NCBI GenBank assembly: GCA_024239075.1
Contig: JANBVI010000070.1
Span: 1 to 37,350, forward strand
DNA: 37,350 nt
Direction: 5' to 3'
DNA from: Fischerella sp. CENA71
GTDB lineage: Bacteria; Cyanobacteriota; Cyanobacteriia; Cyanobacteriales; Nostocaceae
Below, piece by piece: positions 1 through 8,836 of the stretch (its first letter is position 1; every line of letters starts with the position of its first letter). The position numbers and the translations under genes are program-made. The notes beneath the pieces are model-generated. The model did not search any database. It saw nothing but the letters and a program-made list of their open reading frames with translations, and had not been told where the DNA came from.

Positions 1-188
1 CTAGTATTAAGCATCAAGTAATATTACAATTAATTGTTAATAAAGTGTTAATTGAAGCATAAAATTGCTTCAATCAACTAAATTTGTCAGTTATTAGACC
101 AGGTAAACCGAAAAGTTTAAGCTTTTCGTGTAATTTTTCAGTTCACTCTGCCAAAAACGATTAGTGAACTATTAGGTATAAAAAAATA

Positions 189-410
189 ATGTTGAAACGT
201 CGCACAATACTAGTGTGTTTAACTGTCCTTGGCTTAACTTTGGCTGTTAGTACAAAAGTTCACGGACAATCTACTGGCGAAGCTTGGGAGACTGTATATA
301 ACGAGGCAGTTGCTGGGGCAACAACGATAATTACAGTTCCGCTTCTGGACTTATTATTATCATCTATTCTGCAAGTATTCTTCAAATTGGGAGGTTTCTG
401 GGGTGGTTAA
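189..410 (+). CDS. small exported or membrane protein, function unknown
   Basis: This 73-residue protein is not one I recognise. Residues 1-26 look like a signal peptide: basic MLKRRT start, hydrophobic core, and a V-H-G-Q stretch that could be a cleavage site. A second hydrophobic stretch lies at about 46-68, and the protein ends in the Gly/aromatic tail GGFWGG. The ATG follows an A-rich stretch and has no clear Shine-Dalgarno. It lies upstream of another exported protein (588-1868) in the same direction, but the 177-bp gap holds hairpins, so an operon is uncertain. The Gly-rich tail could suggest a small secreted peptide, but that is only a guess. Confidence 0.5.
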   Translation: MLKRRTILVCLTVLGLTLAVSTKVHGQSTGEAWETVYNEAVAGATTIITVPLLDLLLSSILQVFFKLGGFWGG

Positions 411-458
411 GTCTTTATTTAAAATCTCAACAGAAAAAGAGTTTAAACAGAGACTTTT

Positions 459-496
459 GCAGGTAATTTTTACGCCTGCGTAGACGCTCTGCGTCT
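459..496. repeat. two adjacent small hairpins
   Basis: GCAGG (459-463) pairs with CCTGC (475-479), and directly after it AGACGC-TCT-GCGTCT (482-496) forms a perfect 6-bp hairpin with a 3-nt loop. The second resembles short palindromic repeats scattered through Nostoc-type genomes. There is no run of T after it, so it is not a standard terminator. Confidence 0.5.
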
Positions 497-587
497 CGTC
501 GCCACACATGGCCTAACCATATCTTTTACTGTTTAACTCAGATTACTCCATAGTCAAATATTTAACAGCCGTGAGGAGCTTTTTTCT

Positions 588-1868
588 ATGTTCAAACCTC
601 GCACAATTTTTGGCGCAATAATTACGATCATCCTAGCATTTTTCATCGGTACACAAATATATAAACAACCCGCCATTGCTCTTAATGGAGTTTGTAATCC
701 AACGACAAATAACCTACCTATATGCCCAAGTACAGCACCTTCAGAATCAGCTAGTTTCCTTGACCCAACTGCAATAATCAAAAATCCAATCAATATTACT
801 TTAGGCGAAAAAGTCTATGTTGCTCCATTTGCCGAGTTAGACGCTACTAATGCACCCATTAACATTGATGCAGATTCTAATGTCCAAGACCAAGTGAAAA
901 TTATAGCTTCAGGAACGGGAGTTGAAATTGGCAAACGTGTCATTATGGCGCACATGGCCACAATCAAAGGAGCAGCTAGAATCGGTATTCAAGGCTCAAC
1001 TGGACCTTTTACAGACCCAATTACTAATACTCAGTTCAACAACGATACTCCAGAGACATTTCTCGCCTTCAACTGTGAAGTAGACGGTGCAACTATAGAA
1101 AGAAACACAGTTATCAACTTTCTCTCGCGGGTTGGCCCTGGTGTTACCTTACCTGCTGGTAAAGTTGTTCTGCCAGGTAAAAACGTCACAACTAACCTAC
1201 AAGCTACTAGCGGTAGCTTAGGAAAAGTCGCAAACTTGACAGAAGCCGACGTGAGATTGATGGAAGGCATCATTGAAGTCAATGAAGCATTTGCGAAAGG
1301 TTACACAGAATTAGCTAGAGCAGACTTGTCAAACGTACAAGGGATAAATTATGCTCCAGCCACATTTTTTAACTCTGGAAGCTTACCGCGGATAGGTGGC
1401 AGTGTCACCCGTGATCCAAACTTCAGGAACCGCATCATCGGCAATATAGTTCTGCAAGATTCTTTAGCAACCCTCAGCAACAAACTAGCGAACAGAATTT
1501 CCCTGCGTGCTGATGAAGGTGAACCTTTTAATGTTGGGCAAATTGCTGGGATGGCAAACGATGTTGTTTTCCACGCTTTAGAGACAACAAGCTTGACTCT
1601 TGGTAATCGGATTGGTTATGGGCCTCGTGCTTTAGTTCATGGCGGTAGGCAGGTTGTCAATGGTGTTGCTAATGGTCCTGAAACTAGCCTAGGTGATGCC
1701 GTTGGGCTAGGACCGAACTCCGTTGTATTCCGCGCCAGCATCGGTAACAACTCAGCACTTGGGCAAAGAAGTGCAGTCTTCAATTCTACAGTAGCTCCCA
1801 GAACAGCGATCGCTTCTCGAACAATCTATGCCGATAACGGCAACCTAATTTTACCTGTGGAGTGGTAA
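588..1868 (+). CDS. exported hexapeptide-repeat (left-handed beta-helix) protein
   Basis: The 426-residue product starts with a signal peptide (MFKPRT, then a hydrophobic segment, ending near the A-I-A at about residue 30), so it should act outside the cytoplasm. The body has turns with small and hydrophobic residues spaced as in hexapeptide-repeat proteins: GEKVYVAPFAEL at about 68-79, then VEIGKRVIMAHMATIKGAARIG, and later LGNRIGYGPRALVHGG and ALGQRSAVFNS. This is the fold of LpxA-type acyltransferases and gamma-carbonic anhydrases. I do not see the full three-histidine zinc set of gamma-carbonic anhydrases, so enzyme activity is not supported. GAGGAG at 573-578 is an adequate ribosome site. 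The next gene follows closely or overlaps, so the two are probably co-transcribed. Confidence 0.65.
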   Translation: MFKPRTIFGAIITIILAFFIGTQIYKQPAIALNGVCNPTTNNLPICPSTAPSESASFLDPTAIIKNPINITLGEKVYVAPFAELDATNAPINIDADSNVQDQVKIIASGTGVEIGKRVIMAHMATIKGAARIGIQGSTGPFTDPITNTQFNNDTPETFLAFNCEVDGATIERNTVINFLSRVGPGVTLPAGKVVLPGKNVTTNLQATSGSLGKVANLTEADVRLMEGIIEVNEAFAKGYTELARADLSNVQGINYAPATFFNSGSLPRIGGSVTRDPNFRNRIIGNIVLQDSLATLSNKLANRISLRADEGEPFNVGQIAGMANDVVFHALETTSLTLGNRIGYGPRALVHGGRQVVNGVANGPETSLGDAVGLGPNSVVFRASIGNNSALGQRSAVFNSTVAPRTAIASRTIYADNGNLILPVEW

Positions 1869-1888
1869 GCAATAACTTTTGCATAATT

Positions 1889-2449
1889 ATGAATCTGAAA
1901 ATCTTGTCGGTAGTGCAACTACAATGCCTACGATTGATTGTGCTGTTCACTTTGATATTTGGACTGGTACTCAGTATTGATGAAAGTTCATCTATAGCGG
2001 CACAGCAAGTTGGGCAAACTGGATTTATAAACTCATTAAACTCCAATCAGCATCAGGTGATACAGCCTCCAGTCACCGGACTTGTCTCTACATTGTCCGA
2101 TGATGTTGAAGAATTACCCGCACAGATGATTCGTTGGTCAACTTACTGGCAACTTTGCTGGGAACCATATCCCGAAGCTAAAGAGTACGAATTGCAAAAA
2201 GTGCTGATGGAAGGCAAGTCTCCAAAATTGCAACGCCAAAGCGATCGCTGTTTTCGTCTTCAAGCTGCATCTAATGAAAACCAAAAATCACAAGGATTAC
2301 TCAACCGTGAATTAATCTTGTTGATGCATAAAATTCAGCTAGGTTATCGAGTACGAGCCGTCTTAGATAAAAACCGCGTCAGCGAATGGTCTCCAGTCAT
2401 GGCAGTTGGTGCAGCTACTGTCTCTGAATCAAATGGTACTAAGTCTTAG
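1889..2449 (+). CDS. exported protein with a fibronectin III-like region
   Basis: The protein has 186 residues from the ATG at 1889. An in-frame GTG at 1862 overlaps the upstream stop and would add nine residues. I prefer the ATG because it puts a basic/hydrophobic signal sequence (MNLKILS...LIVLFTLIFGLVLS) at the N-terminus. The mature part contains the pattern LCWEPYPEAKEYELQ followed by YRVRAVLDKNRVSEWSPV, typical of the B/C and F/G strands of a fibronectin type III-like beta-sandwich. No catalytic motif is visible. It lies directly behind the beta-helix protein and is probably translated with it; a joint surface role is possible but unproven. Confidence 0.55.
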   Translation: MNLKILSVVQLQCLRLIVLFTLIFGLVLSIDESSSIAAQQVGQTGFINSLNSNQHQVIQPPVTGLVSTLSDDVEELPAQMIRWSTYWQLCWEPYPEAKEYELQKVLMEGKSPKLQRQSDRCFRLQAASNENQKSQGLLNRELILLMHKIQLGYRVRAVLDKNRVSEWSPVMAVGAATVSESNGTKS

Positions 2450-2508
2450 TGTAAAACCTTTCTCTGTACAAAATTACTACTTTAGGACTGATACACACTA
2501 ATCAATGC

Positions 2509-2559
2509 TACGTACGCATTTTATGTTAAGAGATAAACACATAATAGAATGCGTACGTA
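2509..2559. other. long inverted repeat in the metH upstream region
   Basis: TACGTACGCATT (2509-2520) is perfectly complementary to AATGCGTACGTA (2548-2559), and the stem continues imperfectly inward (TTATGT against ACATAA). It lies between the end of the upstream gene and metH and lacks a clean U-run. It may be a terminator-like hairpin for the 588-2449 genes or a metH leader element. I cannot fit it to a cobalamin, SAM or SAH riboswitch. Confidence 0.5.
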
Positions 2560-2700
2560 ATTTACGTTATCATTTTCTCTAAATACTTCATATTATTTGC
2601 CACCTGTTTTCATCAATTTCTTACTCCGAAACTGTAGAAATTTTGGAAAATAATAAATTAAGTCGAATTATTAAGACTAACCAAATTTCTTTTGGCAAAT

Positions 2701-5700
2701 ATGACTCATCCTTTTTTAGAACGCTTGCACAGTCCTGATCGTCCCGTGATTGTTTTTGACGGTGCGATGGGAACGAACTTGCAAAGACAAAATCTCACTG
2801 CTGAAGATTTCGGTGGTGCTGAATATGAAGGTTGTAACGAGTATCTAGTCCACACTAAACCTGAAGCTGTGGCGAAGGTTCACCGAGACTTCCTGGCTGC
2901 GGGTGCGGATGTGATTGAAACCGATACTTTTGGTGGTACACCTATAGTATTGGCAGAATATGACCTCGCTGACCAAACATACTACCTCAACAAAATTGCC
3001 GCAGAACTAGCAAAGCGTGTCGCAGCAGAATTTTCTACACCAGAAAAACCCCGGTTTGTGGCTGGTTCGATGGGGCCGACAACCAAACTACCAACTTTGG
3101 GACATATTGATTTTGACACCATGAAAGATAACTTCGCCCAGCAAGCAGAAGCTTTGTGGGATGGTGGTGTCGATTTATTTATTGTCGAAACTTGTCAGGA
3201 TGTGCTGCAAATCAAAGCAGCTTTGAATGGTATTGAAGAAGTCTTTGCTAAAAAAGGCGATCGCCGTCCTTTGATGGTTTCTGTAACAATGGAAACAATG
3301 GGGACGATGTTAGTAGGTACAGAAATTAATGCTGTGCTAACTATTCTAGAACCTTATCCAATAGATATTCTCGGTCTGAACTGTGCTACAGGGCCAGACT
3401 TGATGAAGCCACATATTAAGTATCTTTCTGAACATTCACCTTTTGTTGTTTCCTGTATTCCTAACGCGGGTTTACCAGAAAACGTTGGTGGACAAGCACA
3501 TTACCGCTTGACACCGATGGAATTGCGGATGTCATTGATGCATTTTGTTGAAGACTTAGGTGTCCAGGTAATTGGGGGTTGCTGTGGGACACGTCCAGAT
3601 CATATTCAACAATTAGCAGAAATCACCAAAGAACTCAAGCCAAAACTTAGAGAACCGCAGCTAGAACCAGCCGCAGCGTCAATTTATAGCACTCAGCCTT
3701 ACGAACAAGATAATTCTTTCTTAATTATCGGTGAACGATTAAACGCCAGTGGTTCTAAAAAATGCCGCGAATTGCTGAACGCAGAAGACTGGGATGGACT
3801 AGTGTCGATGGCGAGGGCGCAAGTCAAAGAAGGCGCACACATCCTGGATGTCAACGTTGATTATGTGGGGCGTGATGGCGTGCGAGATATGCACGAATTG
3901 GTTTCTCGCATTGTCAATAATGTGACACTACCTCTGATGCTCGATTCCACAGAATGGGAAAAGATGGAGGCGGGCTTAAAAGTTGCTGGTGGTAAGTGTT
4001 TGTTGAACTCTACCAACTATGAAGACGGCGAACCACGTTTTTTGAAAGTATTGGAATTGGCTAAGAAATATGGTGCTGGTGTCGTTATTGGTACTATCGA
4101 TGAAGATGGGATGGCGCGGACTGCCGAAAAGAAATTCCAAATTGCTCAACGTGCCTACCGTCAAGCATTAGAATATGGTATCCCATCCCACGAAATATTT
4201 TTTGATACACTTGCTCTACCAATTTCTACAGGGATTGCAGAAGACCGAGAAAATGCCAAAGCAACTATTGAAGCCATCCGTCGCATCCGCCAAGAATTGC
4301 CTGGTTGTCATGTTGTTTTAGGTGTATCCAATATTTCCTTCGGTCTCAGTCCCGCCGCCCGAATAGTACTGAATTCGATGTTTTTACATGAGGCGATCGC
4401 AGTAGGTATGGATGCGGCGATCGTTAGTGCTAACAAAATTTTACCACTGTCGAAAATTGAGGAAAAGCATCAACAAGTTTGTCGCCAGTTGATTTATGAT
4501 CAGCGCAAATTTGAAGGTGATGTCTGCATTTATGATCCCCTAGCAGAACTAACAAAGATGTTTGAAGGGGTGACAACAAAACGCGACAAAGGTGTTGATG
4601 ACAGTCTCCCGATTGAAGAACGTCTCAAGCGTCATGTGATTGATGGCGAACGTATCGGTTTAGATGCAGCATTGGCTGAAGCGCTCAAGAAATATCCGGC
4701 TTTGGATATTATCAATATCTTCCTGCTGGATGGAATGAAGGTAGTAGGTGAGTTGTTTGGTTCTGGACAAATGCAGCTACCTTTTGTGTTACAGTCAGCC
4801 GAAACCATGAAAGCGGCAGTTGCTTACCTAGAACCGTTCATGGAAAAATCAGAAGCTGGCGATAATGCCAAGGGTACATTTATTATTGCCACAGTCAAAG
4901 GTGATGTTCACGATATTGGTAAAAACCTGGTAGATATCATTCTCTCTAACAATGGTTATCGGGTGATTAACCTGGGAATTAAGCAGTCGGTGGAAAACAT
5001 CATTGAAGCATACAATAAGCATAAAGCTGATTGTATTGCTATGAGTGGGTTGTTGGTGAAGTCTACCGCCTTCATGAAAGAAAATTTGCAGGTATTTAAT
5101 GAAAAAGGAATTACTGTCCCTGTAATTTTGGGTGGTGCGGCCTTAACTCCCAAGTTTGTTGCTGAAGATTGCCAGAATACTTACAAAGGTAAGGTAGTAT
5201 ATGGCAAAGATGCTTTTTCAGATTTGCACTTTATGGACAAATTAATGCCAGCAAAAGCATCTGGAAAGTGGGATGACCTGCAAGGATTTTTGGGTGAATT
5301 TGCCGAAGAAACATCTCAAAATGGACATAAGAAACCTGTAACGGAAAAACCCCAAGCAGAAAAAGCACCTGTTGAACCAACAGAAGTTGATACTAAGCGT
5401 TCAGAAGCGGTGGCGGTAGATATTCCCCGTCCCACACCGCCTTTTTGGGGAAGTAAGTTATTGCAACCGAGTGATATTCCTTTAGAAGAAGTTTTTTGGT
5501 ATTTGGATTTGCAAGCTTTGATTGCAGGACAATGGCAGTTTAGGAAGCCGAAGGATCAATCTAAGGAAGAATATCAGGCTTTTTTGGATGAGAAGGTGTA
5601 TCCAATTTTGGAGGAGTGGAAGCAGCGAATTATTACAGAGAATTTGTTGCATCCGCAGGTGATTTATGGGTATTTTCCTTGTCAGTCTGAGGGGAATAGT

Positions 5701-6243
5701 TTGTATATTTATGATTGGAACCGCAGAGACACAGAGGGCACAGAGGTAAGATCAAGGTTTGAGTTTCCGAGACAAAAGTCGTTGAGAAGGCTGTGTATTG
5801 CTGATTTCTTTGCGCCGAAGGAGTCGGGGGTGATTGATGTGTTCCCGATGCAGGCGGTGACTGTGGGTGAAGTGGCGACGGAGTACGCGCAGAAGTTATT
5901 TGCAGATCATCAATACACAGATTACCTGTATTTTCACGGTTTGGCTGTACAGATGGCGGAAGCTTTGGCTGAGTGGACTCATGCACGAATTCGGCGGGAG
6001 TTGGGTTTTGCTGCTGAGGAACCAGAGAATATTCGGGATATTTTGGCGCAAAGGTATCAAGGTTCAAGGTATAGTTTTGGCTACCCGGCCTGTCCGAATA
6101 TTCAAGATCAGTACAAGCAACTGGAGTTGTTGGGGACTGAGCGGATTAATTTGCATATGGATGAAAGTGAGCAGTTGTATCCGGAGCAGTCTACGACGGC
6201 GATTATTTGTTACCATCCGGTGGCGAAGTATTTTAGTGCGTAA
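2701..6243 (+). CDS. metH: cobalamin-dependent methionine synthase MetH
   Basis: MetH transfers the methyl group of 5-methyltetrahydrofolate to homocysteine through B12, giving methionine in the cytoplasm. All four modules are present in about 1180 residues. The homocysteine domain has zinc cysteines in GLNCATGP (about 228) and GGCCGTRP (about 294-295). The pterin domain starts near [14 protein letters not shown]. The B12 domain has DVHDIGKN with the axial histidine at about 737. The C-terminal reactivation (AdoMet) domain holds [15 protein letters not shown] nine bases upstream (2692) is in frame, but ATG 2701 is the natural start. Between the B12 and reactivation domains lies a hydrophilic Glu/Lys/Pro-rich linker. 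A short dispersed-repeat sequence seems to sit inside the reactivation domain (5719-5747). A strong terminator follows. Confidence 0.97.
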   Translation: MTHPFLERLHSPDRPVIVFDGAMGTNLQRQNLTAEDFGGAEYEGCNEYLVHTKPEAVAKVHRDFLAAGADVIETDTFGGTPIVLAEYDLADQTYYLNKIAAELAKRVAAEFSTPEKPRFVAGSMGPTTKLPTLGHIDFDTMKDNFAQQAEALWDGGVDLFIVETCQDVLQIKAALNGIEEVFAKKGDRRPLMVSVTMETMGTMLVGTEINAVLTILEPYPIDILGLNCATGPDLMKPHIKYLSEHSPFVVSCIPNAGLPENVGGQAHYRLTPMELRMSLMHFVEDLGVQVIGGCCGTRPDHIQQLAEITKELKPKLREPQLEPAAASIYSTQPYEQDNSFLIIGERLNASGSKKCRELLNAEDWDGLVSMARAQVKEGAHILDVNVDYVGRDGVRDMHELVSRIVNNVTLPLMLDSTEWEKMEAGLKVAGGKCLLNSTNYEDGEPRFLKVLELAKKYGAGVVIGTIDEDGMARTAEKKFQIAQRAYRQALEYGIPSHEIFFDTLALPISTGIAEDRENAKATIEAIRRIRQELPGCHVVLGVSNISFGLSPAARIVLNSMFLHEAIAVGMDAAIVSANKILPLSKIEEKHQQVCRQLIYDQRKFEGDVCIYDPLAELTKMFEGVTTKRDKGVDDSLPIEERLKRHVIDGERIGLDAALAEALKKYPALDIINIFLLDGMKVVGELFGSGQMQLPFVLQSAETMKAAVAYLEPFMEKSEAGDNAKGTFIIATVKGDVHDIGKNLVDIILSNNGYRVINLGIKQSVENIIEAYNKHKADCIAMSGLLVKSTAFMKENLQVFNEKGITVPVILGGAALTPKFVAEDCQNTYKGKVVYGKDAFSDLHFMDKLMPAKASGKWDDLQGFLGEFAEETSQNGHKKPVTEKPQAEKAPVEPTEVDTKRSEAVAVDIPRPTPPFWGSKLLQPSDIPLEEVFWYLDLQALIAGQWQFRKPKDQSKEEYQAFLDEKVYPILEEWKQRIITENLLHPQVIYGYFPCQSEGNSLYIYDWNRRDTEGTEVRSRFEFPRQKSLRRLCIADFFAPKESGVIDVFPMQAVTVGEVATEYAQKLFADHQYTDYLYFHGLAVQMAEALAEWTHARIRRELGFAAEEPENIRDILAQRYQGSRYSFGYPACPNIQDQYKQLELLGTERINLHMDESEQLYPEQSTTAIICYHPVAKYFSA
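5719..5747 (+). repeat. dispersed-repeat-like insert inside metH
   Basis: The segment around CCGCAGAGACACAGAGGG (5721-5738) resembles a common intergenic repeat of Nostoc-type genomes but is read in frame here as [10 protein letters not shown] in a surface loop of the MetH reactivation domain. The reading frame is kept. Recognition of the repeat is from memory of the family, not a search. Confidence 0.4.
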
Positions 6244-6283
6244 TCTCAGTTTTTCTCTTTACTAAGGCGTAATAGCTCAGAAG

Positions 6284-6321
6284 AAAAGGCGGTTCGTTTT
6301 CCAAGCGTTACCGCCTTTTTT
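6284..6321 (+). terminator. rho-independent terminator after metH
   Basis: AAAAGGCGGT (6284-6293) pairs with ACCGCCTTTT (6310-6319), followed directly by more T. This is a textbook intrinsic terminator about 40 bp behind the metH stop. Confidence 0.85.
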
Positions 6322-6377
6322 ATGGTTTTAATATTATTAAATTAATATAAGTAATATCTGTATAAATTTAAAAAATA

Positions 6378-6596
6378 ATGCCTATACAAAATCGAGTCAA
6401 AAGCTTCTTAGAAGGTAGAAATTTGTCTGCGTACCAGTTCATTAAAGATACTGGTATAGCTCCTGCGACTGGTTATAAGTTGGCTAAAAAGTCTAGCTAC
6501 TTGCCTTCTATTCGTGTGTTGGAAGTTATTTGTGATACGTATAAAGTTCAACTCAGTGAAATATTAGAATGGGTAGAACAAGAAAAAGAAGTTTAA
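6378..6596 (+). CDS. small XRE-type HTH regulator
   Basis: The product has 72 residues and is almost entirely one helix-turn-helix domain of the Cro/C1 (XRE) class. The helices run FLEGRNLSAYQFIKDTG, then the recognition segment APATGYKLAKKS, then IRVLEVICDTYKVQLSEILEW. Proteins of this size act as DNA-binding dimers, often as antitoxins or phage-type repressors. No toxin or phage gene is next to it. It follows the metH terminator and precedes msrB by about 170 bp, so it is probably its own unit. The target is unknown. Confidence 0.7.
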   Translation: MPIQNRVKSFLEGRNLSAYQFIKDTGIAPATGYKLAKKSSYLPSIRVLEVICDTYKVQLSEILEWVEQEKEV

Positions 6597-6764
6597 CAGT
6601 TCAAGGAGAATGGGAAACGGGGAAACAATGCGTGTAATTTAATCTCAGTCTCAGCTTGGGTTCAGCTTCAGTATTTATCATAGCGATCGCGTGAGGAAAT
6701 CTCTATCGAAGTGAGACGGTTTACCTAATTGTTAAGTTAATAAAGCTTAATAAAATAGTAGAAG

Positions 6765-7265
6765 ATGAAAAGAAGAGTTGTTTTAGAAACAGGTGCTGCG
6801 ATCGCAGGGGCGCTGTGGTTATCAAATTATTTAAGTAGGAGGGATGAAGTTATGACAACTTCTAATAGTGAAAAGTTTGAAGTTAATAAAACTGAGGAAG
6901 AATGGCGTAAAACTTTAACACCCGAACAGTTTCGTGTTCTACGTAAGCACGGTACAGAACGGGCTGGTACAAGTCCACTAGATAAAAATTATGCTGATGG
7001 CACTTACGTATGTGCTGGTTGTGGACAGCCATTGTTTACATCAGAAACTAAGTTTAATAGCGGTACTGGCTGGCCTAGTTTTTACCAACCGATTGAAGGT
7101 GCAATTAGCACAACGGTAGACAAGTCATTTTTTATGACTAGGGTAGAGGTGCATTGTAGCCGTTGCGGTGGACATTTGGGTCATGTATTTGAAGATGGGC
7201 CTGCACCAACTGGACAGCGCTATTGTATGAATGGTGTAGCGATGGAGTTTAATCCAGAAGCGTAA
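6765..7265 (+). CDS. msrB: peptide-methionine (R)-S-oxide reductase MsrB
   Basis: MsrB reduces methionine-R-sulfoxide in damaged proteins. The core shows zinc pairs CAGC and CSRC, the substrate motif GTGWPSF, and the catalytic cysteine in RYCMNG near the C-terminus. From ATG 6765 the protein has 166 residues and begins with MKRRVVLETGAAIAGALWL, a basic/hydrophobic export-like leader. A second in-frame ATG at 6852 gives a leaderless protein of 137 residues, close to the usual cytoplasmic MsrB length, and has a much better ribosome site. Two products, one exported and one cytoplasmic, are therefore possible. Confidence 0.93.
   Translation: MKRRVVLETGAAIAGALWLSNYLSRRDEVMTTSNSEKFEVNKTEEEWRKTLTPEQFRVLRKHGTERAGTSPLDKNYADGTYVCAGCGQPLFTSETKFNSGTGWPSFYQPIEGAISTTVDKSFFMTRVEVHCSRCGGHLGHVFEDGPAPTGQRYCMNGVAMEFNPEA
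6837..6843 (+). promoter_or_regulatory. strong internal Shine-Dalgarno in msrB
   Basis: AGGAGGG lies 8 nt before the in-frame ATG at 6852 inside the msrB coding sequence. It is far stronger than anything in front of ATG 6765, so the short form is probably the main, or at least an alternative, product. Confidence 0.6.
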
Positions 7266-7275
7266 AATAATACAG

Positions 7276-7477
7276 TGATATCAGGTTCGCTTGATTACTT
7301 ACTAATTCCCTTTGAACCCCACTCCGACTTCGCCACCCCTAAGCGCGTGCGCTTAGGGGTTTGGTATGCGGGCAAGTAAAACATTAGTATTTAGTACAAT
7401 TTGATACTGTTTCATGGGTTTTACACGGTTGCATCTATGAACGGGGTGGGATTCAAAGGGAATTTCAGTAATCAAGC
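7276..7477. mobile_element. MITE-like element with about 38-bp inverted repeats
   Basis: The left end 7289-7326 (GCTTGATTACTTACTAATTC...) and the right end 7442-7477 are imperfect inverted copies; both contain AATTCCCTTTGAA on one strand or the other. They enclose about 115 bp without a coding sequence. Inside is a perfect hairpin, CCCCTAAGCGC-GT-GCGCTTAGGGG (7336-7359). The outer border (7276-7301) recurs as a solo copy at 24561-24586, so this is a dispersed family. It could be a non-autonomous transposon or a structured RNA repeat. No target duplication is obvious. Confidence 0.6.
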
Positions 7478-7564
7478 AAAAGAGCGATCGCCACTGAGGA
7501 AGGCTATGTGCGATATCACATCGTCACGTTGTAAGTAGAAATTGAGTTGTGGTTACGAACGTTG

Positions 7565-7750
7565 TTTCATCCATAGAGAACATCAAAGCATTTGTTCAAA
7601 ACGTTTCAACGTTGCTTATTAACCTTTCTCCATCCATAGAGAACATCAAAGGGTTTGTTCAATCCGCTTCAACGTTGCTTATTAACCTTCCTTCATCCAT
7701 AGAGAACATTAAAGCGTTTGTTCAATCCGCTTCAATATTGCTTATTAACG
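7565..7750 (+). repeat. three tandem 63-bp repeats, possibly coding
   Basis: The motif CCATAGAGAACAT starts at 7571, 7634 and 7697, exactly 63 bp apart, and each unit ends in GCTTATTAAC. Because 63 is 21 codons, a GTG-started frame (7549-7773, 74 residues) runs through all three copies, giving SIENIKAFVQSASTLLIN-type repeats. There is no ribosome site and no known homologue, so coding is unsure. Differences between units fall at both silent and replacement positions. Confidence 0.7.
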
Positions 7751-7937
7751 TGAAGACTTCATTGATAACATGATGAGCGAATATCTAACGAAGTGCGATC
7801 GCTCTCAGATACAAGAGTGTGTTATGGCTTTAGCCTAACGCACCATCACTGATTGAGGAATACTTACACGCACCAACTTCAGCAACTATCAAATATAATT
7901 AAATTGCCAATATTATTAATAATCAAACAATTTCTAT

Positions 7938-8201
7938 ATGAAACGATCAAATATACGAGCAAAAGTGTTGACAGAAATAAATCTCATTCCCGAAGAAAAA
8001 CTAGAAGAATTATATAATTTTATTCATTATTTTCGAGTTGGAATAGAGGCATCTAAAGTTACACCAGAACAAATTATGCAGTTAGCTGGTTGCTGGGATG
8101 ATATGTCAGATGAAATGTTTAATGACTTAAATGAAGAAATTCTCACACGTCGCCAGCAAGCTTTTTTGAGGAGAAGAAGCGATGAAACCAGCTTTGGTTG
8201 A
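7938..8201 (+). CDS. antitoxin of a VapBC-type pair
   Basis: The 87-residue acidic protein overlaps the next gene by 20 bp. The N-terminal half, KVLTEINLIPEEKLEELYNFIHYFRVG, resembles the DUF2281/VapB-like antitoxins common in cyanobacteria, where a small DNA-binding or dimerising helix pair is followed by a toxin-wrapping tail. The tail here is WDDMSDEMFNDLNEEILTRRQQAF. By family analogy it should neutralise the PIN toxin downstream and repress the shared promoter. Confidence 0.75.
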   Translation: MKRSNIRAKVLTEINLIPEEKLEELYNFIHYFRVGIEASKVTPEQIMQLAGCWDDMSDEMFNDLNEEILTRRQQAFLRRRSDETSFG

Positions 8202-8589
8202 TACCAACATTTTATCTTTATTTTTCCGCAATCAACCTCTGGTTATCAAAAACTTTGATGCATATATTCGAGAATATGGCAAAATAAACATCAGCATCAT
8301 CACATATTACGAAATAGTTAGCGGATTAAAGCATCGTGATGCACATAAACAATTAACATCTTTTTTAGAATTTGTCTCGTATAATACAGTTTTACCTCTA
8401 ACTACTGACTCTACAACTATTTCTGGTGATATTTATGCCAAGGTACGAAAAAAGGGGACACCTGTAGACGATATTGATATTCTCATTGCTGGAATTGCTA
8501 TAACTAACGATTTGGTTCTTGTAACTAATAATCACAGAGATTTTGAGAAGATTGAAGGCTTAGAAATTGTAGACTGGAGCCAAAGCTAG
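8182..8589 (+). CDS. PIN-domain ribonuclease toxin (VapC type)
   Basis: The 135-residue protein has the PIN acidic residues in order: D in LVDTNILSLFF at the start, E in TYYEIVSGL near 50, D in VDDIDILIAG near 100, and the terminal TNNHRDFEKI. Family members cleave tRNA or other RNA when free of antitoxin. GAGGAG lies about 10 nt before the ATG within the antitoxin gene, so the two are translationally coupled. All catalytic positions appear intact, unlike the second PIN toxin in this window. Confidence 0.88.
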   Translation: MKPALVDTNILSLFFRNQPLVIKNFDAYIREYGKINISIITYYEIVSGLKHRDAHKQLTSFLEFVSYNTVLPLTTDSTTISGDIYAKVRKKGTPVDDIDILIAGIAITNDLVLVTNNHRDFEKIEGLEIVDWSQS

Positions 8590-8836
8590 CTAGTAGCGAC
8601 TGTCTTAAAAGTCAAAATGTTACAAGGTTAACCCGCAGGGTAATCCAAAATCGAATGACGCTGAAATCGTGGTTAAGATTTAAAATCTTTGCTTTTTTAA
8701 CAAAAATCTTCTTTATAAAGTTATATAAAAATAATGTTGCAAAACTAAATCGTCAAGACCGATGTAGCAAACCAATTTTGGGGAGATGGCGTAAATCCTA
8801 AAAAACAGTCATCTGTCAAAATTAAGGAGCCAGATT
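8590..8836. other. intergenic region before bchE
   Basis: AAGATTTAAAATCTT (8675-8689) followed by GCTTTTTT could be a weak terminator for the toxin-antitoxin pair. The rest is AT-rich, with a good ribosome site AAGGAG close to the bchE ATG. No riboswitch or operator was recognised, although oxygen-dependent control of bchE would be expected. Confidence 0.4.

Noticed and set aside
2450-2700. Cobalamin or SAH riboswitch before metH
   Set aside because: No B12 box or other conserved riboswitch core could be found; only a simple inverted repeat.
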